Origin: Streptococcus equinus
GTDB taxonomy: Bacteria > Bacillota > Bacilli > Lactobacillales > Streptococcaceae
Reading direction: 5' to 3'
Length of the DNA stretch: 64,000 bases
Assembly (NCBI RefSeq): GCF_900104225.1
Contig: NZ_FNJK01000001.1
Location: forward strand, 186,001 to 250,000
The notes under the pieces are model-generated. The model had not been told where the DNA came from. It worked only from the letters and a program-made list of their open reading frames with translations, and made no database searches. Positions 1 through 5,786 of this stretch are shown in pieces (position 1 is the first letter of the stretch; every line of letters begins with the position of its first letter). Both the position numbers and the translations under genes were made by a program.

Positions 1-1
1 A

Positions 2-73
2 GTTACAGCTACTGATGGTTATTATCTTGTGAATTTTGAAACAAGTGAGCTCGTGAAGAAGGAGGGCATATGA
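2..73 (+). CDS. 3' end of upstream gene, probably ypmB-like (DUF5590)
   Basis: The first 72 bases read as an open frame ending ...TSELVKKEGI then TGA. The stop shares an ATGA overlap with the start of the aminotransferase gene, so the two are translationally coupled. In Bacillus and streptococci the gene just before this aminotransferase and asnS is ypmB, a small single-pass membrane protein of the DUF5590 family. The identity is inferred from gene order only, because too little sequence is present to recognise a domain. Confidence 0.55.
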   Translation, partial: VTATDGYYLVNFETSELVKKEGI

Positions 74-1251
74 CAAACTTATCAAATCGCGTGTTGAACA
101 TGAAAGAAAGTGTGACTTTAGCAGCAAGTGCGCGTGCCAAAGCCTTGAAAGCACAAGGTCGTGATATTCTATCACTAACTTTGGGAGAACCTGATTTTGT
201 AACTCCTAAGAATATCCAAGATGCTGCAATTGAAGCTATTCAAAATGGTAAAGCTAGCTTTTATACTGTTGCTTCTGGACTTCCAGAATTGAAGGATGCT
301 ATTAATACCTACATGGAAAATTTCTACGGTTATTCAGTTAATCGTAATCAAGTCGTTGTAGCGACAGGTGCAAAATACATTCTTTATACTTTCTTTACAA
401 CTGTTCTTAATCCAGGCGATGAAGTTATTATTCCAACACCATGTTGGGTGTCTTATGTCGATCAAGTTAAAATGGTTGATGGTGTTCCAGTGACAGTTGC
501 AACAACCGAAGCAAATGATTTTAAAGCTACTGTAGAACAACTTGAAGCTGCTCGTACTGATAAAACAAAAGTTCTTTTGTTGAATTCACCATCTAATCCA
601 ACTGGTATGATTTATAGCCGCGAAGAATTAGAAGCAATTGGTAATTGGGCTGTTGAACACAATATCTTAATCTTGGCAGACGATATTTATGGTCGTTTGG
701 TATATAATGGAAATGAGTTCACACCTATTTCATCAATTTCTGAAGCAATCAGAAATCAAACAGTTGTCGTAAATGGTACATCAAAAACTTATGCCATGAC
801 TGGTTGGCGTGTAGGTTTTGCAGTTGGTAATGAAGACATCATCTCAGGCATGTCAAAAGTTATCAGTCAAACAACATCTAACTTGACTGCTGTTTCACAA
901 TATGCAGCAATCGAAGCTCTTACAGGACCACAAGATTCTATTGAAGCTATGCGTCAAGCATTTGAAGAACGTCTTAATACAATCTACCCATTGCTTTGTG
1001 AAGTCCCTGGGTTTGAAGTGATTAAACCTCAAGGTGCTTTCTACCTATTCCCTAATGTGACAAAAGCAATGGAAATGAAAGGTTACACTGATGTCACTGC
1101 CTTTACAACAGCTATTCTTGAAGAAGCAGACTTAGCTCTTGTTACAGGTGCTGGTTTTGGTGCTCCTGAAAATGTTCGCTTGAGCTATGCAACAGATTTG
1201 GATACTTTGAAAGAAGCTATAAGACGTTTGAAAGCCTTTATGGAAAAATAA
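70..1251 (+). CDS. aspC: Class I pyridoxal-phosphate aminotransferase (aspartate/aromatic type)
   Basis: This 393-residue cytosolic enzyme belongs to the fold-type I aminotransferases, AspB/AspC type. It transfers an amino group between aspartate (or aromatic amino acids) and 2-oxoglutarate. Visible hallmarks are the substrate and cofactor region NSPSNPTGMIY near residues 175-185, the LADDIYG segment (PLP pyridine-binding Asp), and SKTYAMTGWRVG around residues 235-246 carrying the Schiff-base lysine. The C-terminal ENVRLSYA segment holds the arginine that binds the alpha-carboxylate. GGAGGG lies just before the ATG. It is coupled to the preceding gene by ATGA and followed after 1 bp by the inhibitor-like gene and then asnS, an aspartate/asparagine-centred cluster also known in Bacillus. 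Confidence 0.93.
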   Translation: MTNLSNRVLNMKESVTLAASARAKALKAQGRDILSLTLGEPDFVTPKNIQDAAIEAIQNGKASFYTVASGLPELKDAINTYMENFYGYSVNRNQVVVATGAKYILYTFFTTVLNPGDEVIIPTPCWVSYVDQVKMVDGVPVTVATTEANDFKATVEQLEAARTDKTKVLLLNSPSNPTGMIYSREELEAIGNWAVEHNILILADDIYGRLVYNGNEFTPISSISEAIRNQTVVVNGTSKTYAMTGWRVGFAVGNEDIISGMSKVISQTTSNLTAVSQYAAIEALTGPQDSIEAMRQAFEERLNTIYPLLCEVPGFEVIKPQGAFYLFPNVTKAMEMKGYTDVTAFTTAILEEADLALVTGAGFGAPENVRLSYATDLDTLKEAIRRLKAFMEK

Positions 1252-1252
1252 G

Positions 1253-1696
1253 ATGTCCAAAAAACGAAAACTTATTATTGCATTAGTTGCTTTTTCAGGA
1301 ATCGTTGCAGTTGGACTCGGTATTCATTTTAAACCAAATTCTCCAGAATTAACCAAACTGGGGGATTACTCAATTTCTTCTAAAGGTATGCGTTTTGAAA
1401 TCGATTTGGCTAGTAATAGTACGACTGGCTATACTTGGGTTGTTAGTAAGGTGGATAAAAGTAGTTTGACACTTGATGACGTTATTTATCAATCTTATCC
1501 AAGTAAGGATAATCGACTCGGTTCAGGTGGTTACAATCGCATCACTGGAAGAGTCAAAAAAGCTGGTCAGCAAGAATTTGATTTGACGTATTGCCAAGAT
1601 TGGGACGGAGGTAAGAAAGAGATGACTTATCACGTTACTATCAGTAGCTCTAAAACTAAAATTAATAAGATTAAACTGACAAATGTGTCAGAGTAA
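1253..1696 (+). CDS. Chagasin-type (I42 family) cysteine-protease-inhibitor-like secreted or membrane-anchored protein
   Basis: This is a 147-residue protein with a basic N-terminus and one hydrophobic segment (about residues 6-24), then a beta-rich domain. The domain carries two hallmark loops of the chagasin/I42 inhibitor family: NSTTGYTW near residues 55-62 (family NPTTGY) and GSGGYNRIT near residues 91-99 (family GxGG). The third loop, normally RPW, may correspond to the CQDWDGG region but is not a clean match. In chagasin these loops enter the active site of papain-like proteases. No cysteine is placed as a lipobox, so a signal anchor or secretion is more likely than a lipoprotein. It sits 1 bp after aspC and just before asnS. 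The family call rests on motifs. The target protease is unknown. Confidence 0.7.
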   Translation: MSKKRKLIIALVAFSGIVAVGLGIHFKPNSPELTKLGDYSISSKGMRFEIDLASNSTTGYTWVVSKVDKSSLTLDDVIYQSYPSKDNRLGSGGYNRITGRVKKAGQQEFDLTYCQDWDGGKKEMTYHVTISSSKTKINKIKLTNVSE

Positions 1697-1714
1697 TATT
1701 TGAAAAGAGGAATT

Positions 1715-3061
1715 ATGTCTAAAGATTACGTATCAATTATTGATGTTAAAAATCATGTTGGCGAAGAAGTCACAATTGGGGCTTGGGTAGCTAACAAATC
1801 AGGAAAAGGAAAAATTGCTTTCTTACAACTTCGTGATGGGACAGCGTTCTTCCAAGCAGTTGCTTTCAAACCAAACTTTATTGAAAAATATGGTGAAGAA
1901 GAAGGAACTGAAAAATTCAACACTATTAAACACCTTAGCCAAGAAACTTCTATCCTTATCACTGGTATCGTTAAAGAAGATTCACGTTCAAAATTTGGTT
2001 ACGAACTTGATGTGACTGACCTTAAAATTGTAGGTCACTCAGAAGATTACCCAATCACTCCAAAAGAACACGGTACTGACTTCCTTATGGATCACCGTCA
2101 CTTGTGGTTGCGTTCTCGTAAACAAATGGCTATTATGCAAATCCGTAACGCTATCATCTACGCTACATATGATTTCTTTGATAAAAATGGTTTCATCAAA
2201 TTTGATAGCCCAATCTTGTCTGGAAACGCTGCTGAAGATTCAACAGAATTGTTTGAAACAGACTACTTCGGTACACCTGCTTACTTGAGTCAATCAGGTC
2301 AATTATATCTTGAAGCTGGAGCTATGGCTCTTGGTCGTGTCTTTGACTTTGGTCCTGTATTCCGTGCTGAAAAATCAAAAACTCGTCGTCACTTGACTGA
2401 GTTCTGGATGATGGATGCTGAATATTCATTCCTATCACACGAAGAATCACTTGACCTTCAAGAAGCTTATGTTAAAGCACTTATTCAAGGTGTTCTTGAT
2501 CGTGCTCCTCAAGCTCTTGAAATTTTGGAACGTGATGTTGATTTGCTTAAAAAATACATTGCAGAACCATTCAAACGTGTTTCTTACGATGATGCTATCG
2601 ATCTTCTTCAAGAACACGAAAATGATGAAGATGCTGATTATGAACACCTAGAACACGGTGATGACTTCGGTTCACCACATGAAACTTGGATTTCAAACTA
2701 CTTTGGTGTTCCAACATTTGTTATTAACTATCCAGCAAGCTTCAAAGCCTTCTACATGAAACCAGTTCCTGGTAACCCAGAACGCGTTTTGTGTGCTGAC
2801 CTTCTTGCACCAGAAGGGTATGGAGAAATCATCGGCGGATCTGTCCGTGAAGATGATTACGATACACTTGTTGCTAAAATGGACGCTCTCGGAATGGATA
2901 AATCAGAATACGAATTCTATCTTGACCTTCGTAAATACGGTTCAGTGCCACACGCTGGATTTGGTATTGGAATCGAACGTATGGTAACATTCGTAGCTGG
3001 AACTAAACACATCCGTGAAGCTATTCCATTCCCACGTATGCTACACCGCATTAAACCTTAA
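1715..3061 (+). CDS. asnS: Asparaginyl-tRNA synthetase
   Basis: This class IIb aminoacyl-tRNA synthetase charges tRNA-Asn and is 448 residues long, normal for the family. The N-terminal OB-fold anticodon-binding domain includes [24 protein letters not shown]. The catalytic core shows motif 2 ([19 protein letters not shown]) and motif 3 near the C-terminus ([12 protein letters not shown]). An upstream TTG at 1700 is in frame, but the Shine-Dalgarno AGAGG at 1706-1710 fits the ATG at 1715, giving MSKDYVS. It is the last gene of the aspC cluster and is followed by a strong terminator. Confidence 0.97.
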   Translation: MSKDYVSIIDVKNHVGEEVTIGAWVANKSGKGKIAFLQLRDGTAFFQAVAFKPNFIEKYGEEEGTEKFNTIKHLSQETSILITGIVKEDSRSKFGYELDVTDLKIVGHSEDYPITPKEHGTDFLMDHRHLWLRSRKQMAIMQIRNAIIYATYDFFDKNGFIKFDSPILSGNAAEDSTELFETDYFGTPAYLSQSGQLYLEAGAMALGRVFDFGPVFRAEKSKTRRHLTEFWMMDAEYSFLSHEESLDLQEAYVKALIQGVLDRAPQALEILERDVDLLKKYIAEPFKRVSYDDAIDLLQEHENDEDADYEHLEHGDDFGSPHETWISNYFGVPTFVINYPASFKAFYMKPVPGNPERVLCADLLAPEGYGEIIGGSVREDDYDTLVAKMDALGMDKSEYEFYLDLRKYGSVPHAGFGIGIERMVTFVAGTKHIREAIPFPRMLHRIKP

Positions 3062-3073
3062 AAATAAAAAATA

Positions 3074-3108
3074 CAAAAAGCCTGAACGTTTGAAGTTTAG
3101 GCTTTTTA
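3074..3108 (+). terminator. Rho-independent terminator after asnS
   Basis: The hairpin pairs AAAAAGCCTGAAC with GTTTAGGCTTTTT around a short loop and ends in a T run. Confidence 0.85.
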
Positions 3109-3158
3109 AGTTTATTTAAGAAAGCTTTGCTAAAATCTCCTTAGGAGAGGTGATTAAC

Positions 3159-3443
3159 ATGATAACTTATATCGCGAAAATTACCTTTTTTGATAAGACA
3201 TTTTGTATTGCACTGGACCTTAAAAGAGTGTCGCAGTCACTCTTAGCACAAATTAAGCAACAGGTAGGTCTAGTTGAGCAGGATTTAAATGCTTGGCAAG
3301 AAGCATTTTCTGATAGGGTTGAAAGACTATCAGGTGATTTCTTTTTCTGCAATACTTTTTTTATCAGAGCTTTGCAGGAACATTTTTCAGACTTAGGAAA
3401 GCATGAAGCGGTTGCTTCGATTACTTGTCAAACTTTGAAATAA
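3159..3443 (+). CDS. Hypothetical protein, 94 residues
   Basis: I do not recognise this small protein. It begins MITYIAKITFF, has no signal peptide or transmembrane segment, and contains a mostly helical, charged middle (about residues 22-60) and three cysteines. A GTG nine bases earlier is in frame, but AGGAGAGG at 3143-3150 sits eight bases before the ATG at 3159, so that start was chosen. The gene is flanked by terminators on both sides and looks monocistronic. The good ribosome-binding site and intact frame argue that it is real. Confidence 0.7.
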   Translation: MITYIAKITFFDKTFCIALDLKRVSQSLLAQIKQQVGLVEQDLNAWQEAFSDRVERLSGDFFFCNTFFIRALQEHFSDLGKHEAVASITCQTLK

Positions 3444-3444
3444 G

Positions 3445-3478
3445 AAAAGACCAGCTTGTTAAAAGCTGGTCTTTATGT
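3445..3478. terminator. Bidirectional terminator between the hypothetical gene and the convergent S-component gene
   Basis: AGACCAGCTT pairs with AAGCTGGTCT. It has T-rich flanks on both strands and serves the two convergent genes. Confidence 0.8.
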
Positions 3479-3482
3479 GTCT

Positions 3483-4040
3483 TTACCCTTTAGCAGCCAT
3501 AAGGTTTGGTGCAAAGGTTTTAAGAGATTTGATAATGGCAAATACTAGGATAAGGCTGATAAGGCGATCAGCGTAGTCAGTAATGGCTTGTACGAAGACG
3601 AGACTTACTGTCATATCGATGCCAAGACCATGTAAAATTTGTGCTAAGATTCCTGAGCCACTTGAGGTAATACCATGGAAAAGAATTACTGTGATACTTG
3701 ATGATACAATGGTTCCAGGAAGTGAGACAAAAAGACTTTTCCAGATTAATTCTTTTGTTTTGCTTGTTTCCTTAACGAGGAAACCTGTGATAAAGGCAGC
3801 AACAATAGCAACAGGCGCAAAATAGATAGCAAAGATGTCGGTTGTCATCCAACTAATAAGTGCGCTAATAATAGCAGCGCCAGCACCCAACCACGGTCCA
3901 AAGACGACAGCAACCAATAAAGTTCCAATCATGTCAAGGTAGATTGGTAAGCGCAGAAAGAGTGCAATATTTGCACCAATGTAGTTAATAGCAATGGCGA
4001 TGGCCATAAATGAAATAAGTCGAGTAGATGATTGTTTCAT
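3483..4040 (-). CDS. ECF transporter substrate-specific (S) component, candidate queuosine/queuine transporter (QrtT-like)
   Basis: This 185-residue, very hydrophobic protein has about six membrane segments, the normal size of energy-coupling-factor S components. The glycine/alanine-rich stretch VFGPWLGAGAAIISALISW resembles the helix that contacts the T component. S components bind a vitamin or base and share the EcfA-EcfA'-EcfT module encoded elsewhere. It starts 3 bp after the nucleoside hydrolase stop codon and lies behind the same leader, which matches a preQ1-I riboswitch. That context points to a 7-deazaguanine cargo (queuine, queuosine or preQ1). QrtT is a known S-component group regulated by preQ1. 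The transporter class is firm, while the substrate is inferred. Confidence 0.75.
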   Translation of the reverse strand: MKQSSTRLISFMAIAIAINYIGANIALFLRLPIYLDMIGTLLVAVVFGPWLGAGAAIISALISWMTTDIFAIYFAPVAIVAAFITGFLVKETSKTKELIWKSLFVSLPGTIVSSSITVILFHGITSSGSGILAQILHGLGIDMTVSLVFVQAITDYADRLISLILVFAIIKSLKTFAPNLMAAKG

Positions 4041-4043
4041 GAT

Positions 4044-5027
4044 TTAACTTTCTAACTGTAGATTTTTAAGATCATCTTGAATGATGTCTCTTTGTGCATC
4101 TAAAAGTACGGTTAGAAAATCTTGCCAGAATAAAGCAGGGTTTACTTGCGTTAGGATTGTGCTATTTTTAGGTTTGTGGTAAAAATCATATTGGTCCACG
4201 ACTGTTTGACCAAGAGCGATACCTTCAGTCACAACATCAGTATAGGCATCGAATCCAGAACAAACGTCGCTATTAACGAAATATGCTAAGGCCAGCGGGT
4301 CATTAATGACACAACCGATAATATGTTCGTATTCCCAGTGAAAATCAAAGTAAAAGCGGGTAATGTTAGTGATGAATGATGTCATTTCAGCGTTAATACG
4401 ACTCATATATTCTAAGTGATTTGGGGTTAATACAATGTGACGAGTAACATCAAGACCGACCATTTCCACTTTACGTCCTAAGCGTTGAAAAGTGATTTGT
4501 GCGGCATGAGGGTCACACCAGTAATTATATTCAGCGACTGGTGAACAGTTACCGTGTGATTTGAAATTACCACCCATGCTGACAAAGCGGTGACAGTTTT
4601 TGCCGAGTTCTGGGTTAATCTCAAGAGCTTTGGCGATGTTAGTTAAAGGCCCAAGGGCGATGATAGAAGTATTTTGAGGTGTTTTAAAGTAATCAGCTAA
4701 GAATTGCTCTGCTGATTTTTCTTGAACGCAAGGCGTATGCTTGAGCTCAAAATCATTTTCCCCGAGGCCATCCATACCATGTGTGTCTTGGGCAGAAACA
4801 TAGTCGCGTTTTAAAGGGGCATCAGCACCTTTGTAGACTGGAATATCTAGACGATTGAGGAGTTCTAGACTTGTAAAAGCATTTTTAATGCCAAGATCTG
4901 TTGGGCAATTTCCAGCGACAATGGTAATAGCAACAACTTCCAATTCAGGATGTTTTAAAGCATAAAGCAGAGCAAGGGTGTCGTCGATACCAGGATCACA
5001 ATCGATAATAATTTTTTGTTTGGTCAT
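4044..5027 (-). CDS. Inosine-uridine-preferring nucleoside hydrolase family protein (possible queuosine hydrolase)
   Basis: This 327-residue protein cleaves the N-glycosidic bond of a nucleoside. The N-terminus carries the calcium-binding signature DCDPGIDD. MGGNFKSHGN and AEYNYWCDPHAA match later metal- and ribose-binding segments of the family. The open frame extends 25 codons upstream, but the ATG at 5027 is preceded by AGGAGG and gives the normal family N-terminus MTKQKIIIDCDPG. It is the first gene of a two-gene operon with an S component behind a preQ1-I-like leader. Members of this hydrolase family (QueK in Clostridioides difficile) release queuine from queuosine, a good hypothesis here. 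Ordinary purine or pyrimidine nucleosides remain possible substrates. Confidence 0.88.
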   Translation of the reverse strand: MTKQKIIIDCDPGIDDTLALLYALKHPELEVVAITIVAGNCPTDLGIKNAFTSLELLNRLDIPVYKGADAPLKRDYVSAQDTHGMDGLGENDFELKHTPCVQEKSAEQFLADYFKTPQNTSIIALGPLTNIAKALEINPELGKNCHRFVSMGGNFKSHGNCSPVAEYNYWCDPHAAQITFQRLGRKVEMVGLDVTRHIVLTPNHLEYMSRINAEMTSFITNITRFYFDFHWEYEHIIGCVINDPLALAYFVNSDVCSGFDAYTDVVTEGIALGQTVVDQYDFYHKPKNSTILTQVNPALFWQDFLTVLLDAQRDIIQDDLKNLQLES

Positions 5028-5069
5028 TTTGTCCTCCTTTCCTAAGAAATTTTTATAGAAAATAAAAAA

Positions 5070-5098
5070 TAGCCTTGTTTTATAAAAAACAAAGCTAC
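5070..5098 (-). terminator. Second hairpin in the nucleoside hydrolase leader
   Basis: On the minus strand, TAGCTTTGTTTT pairs with AAAACAAGGCTA, followed by TTTTTTATTTT. It lies between the riboswitch terminator and the ribosome-binding site and could be a second attenuator or only an AT-rich hairpin. Confidence 0.45.
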
Positions 5099-5100
5099 TC

Positions 5101-5128
5101 AAAAAAGACGCTCTAAGAAGAGCTTGTC
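5101..5128 (-). terminator. Intrinsic terminator of the preQ1 leader
   Basis: On the minus strand, GAC-AA-GCTCT pairs across TCTT with AGAGC-GTC and is followed directly by six Ts. It lies just downstream of the riboswitch core and is probably the expression platform. Confidence 0.65.
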
Positions 5129-5141
5129 AATAGATAGATAG

Positions 5142-5174
5142 CTAGTTTTTTATTCTGGGAGTTTTCGAACCAGT
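5142..5174 (-). promoter_or_regulatory. preQ1-I riboswitch aptamer (candidate)
   Basis: Read on the minus strand, the leader contains a short stem CUGG/CCAG around the loop UUCGAAAACUC, then the A-rich tail AAUAAAAAACUAG. As I recall the Bacillus subtilis queC class I preQ1 aptamer, it has the same order: GGUUC, a short loop, AC.CCC, then AUAAAAAACUA. The A-rich tail shares eleven bases in a row with that recalled sequence. The aptamer lies between a good promoter and an intrinsic terminator, 115 bp or more before the hydrolase start. This is pattern recognition; a covariance search was not possible here. Confidence 0.72.
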
Positions 5175-5178
5175 CCAA

Positions 5179-5196
5179 AAGTAGTACTTTTGATTA
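5179..5196 (-). promoter_or_regulatory. 5' hairpin of the preQ1 leader
   Basis: A perfect 7-bp inverted repeat (CAAAAGT/ACTTTTG, loop of 3) lies at the 5' end of the leader RNA, just before the aptamer. It may protect or help fold the leader. It has no T run. Confidence 0.5.
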
Positions 5197-5208
5197 TGCA
5201 CGCCTTCT

Positions 5209-5237
5209 ATTATATAAACAAATCACTTTTTTGTAAA
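5209..5237 (-). promoter_or_regulatory. Promoter of the nucleoside hydrolase / S-component operon
   Basis: On the minus strand, TTTACA (5237-5232), a 17-bp spacer and TATAAT (5214-5209) form a near-consensus sigma-A promoter. Transcription would start near 5202, upstream of the riboswitch. Confidence 0.75.
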
Positions 5238-5296
5238 TATTTTAAAATAATTGGATTTTTATTCATTAATATGTTTCAATTTTCAGAATATTTTGT

Positions 5297-5302
5297 TATA
5301 AT
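5297..5302 (+). promoter_or_regulatory. -10 element of the ridA promoter
   Basis: TATAAT lies 33 bp before the ridA start. No clear -35 hexamer is seen 17 bp upstream. Confidence 0.5.
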
Positions 5303-5335
5303 AATCCTAATCTATTTGAGAGAAGGTGAAAATTT

Positions 5336-5716
5336 ATGGCGAAAACAATTCATACGGACAAAGCGCCAGCAGCAATTGGTCCTTACGTTCAAGGAAAAGT
5401 TGTTGGTAACTTCCTTTTTGCTTCAGGCCAAGTTCCTTTGTCACCTGAAACAGGCGAAGTTATTGGTACAAGCATTCAAGAACAAACCAAACAAGTCCTT
5501 AAAAATATTTCTGCTATTTTAGCAGAAGCAGGTACTGATTTTGACCATGTGGTCAAAACAACATGTTTCTTAAGTGACATGGATGACTTTGTTCCATTTA
5601 ATGAAGTGTACGCTACGGCCTTTAAAGCTGATTTCCCAGCGCGCTCTGCTGTTGAAGTTGCTCGTTTGCCAAAAGACGTCAAGGTAGAAATTGAAGTCAT
5701 CGCTTATCTCGACTAG
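5336..5716 (+). CDS. ridA: RidA family reactive enamine/imine deaminase
   Basis: This 126-residue protein is a full-length member of the Rid/YjgF family. It hydrolyses reactive 2-aminoacrylate-type enamines made by PLP enzymes such as threonine dehydratase. Visible family features are AIGPYVQG near residues 13-20, FASGQVPLSPETGE near residues 28-41, the conserved arginine in FPARSAVEVARLP (substrate carboxylate), and the C-terminal VEIEVIAYLD. Such proteins form trimers. AGAAGGTG precedes the ATG with normal spacing. It appears monocistronic, with its own -10 box upstream and a hairpin downstream. Confidence 0.93.
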   Translation: MAKTIHTDKAPAAIGPYVQGKVVGNFLFASGQVPLSPETGEVIGTSIQEQTKQVLKNISAILAEAGTDFDHVVKTTCFLSDMDDFVPFNEVYATAFKADFPARSAVEVARLPKDVKVEIEVIAYLD

Positions 5717-5741
5717 ATGTTCTCTTAATATTATTTGACAC

Positions 5742-5777
5742 GAAAAAAGTTCGCTACTCTCTCGGCGAACTTTTTTC
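5742..5777. terminator. Bidirectional terminator between ridA and the convergent reductase gene
   Basis: AAAAAAGTTCGC pairs with GCGAACTTTTTT around a nine-base loop, giving A/T runs on both sides. Confidence 0.88.
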
Positions 5778-5786
5778 ATTTTTTAT

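Noticed and set aside
5190..5522. Plus-strand open frame starting in the preQ1 leader and running into ridA
   Set aside because: It is out of frame with ridA, lacks a ribosome-binding site, and overlaps the promoter of the opposite operon.
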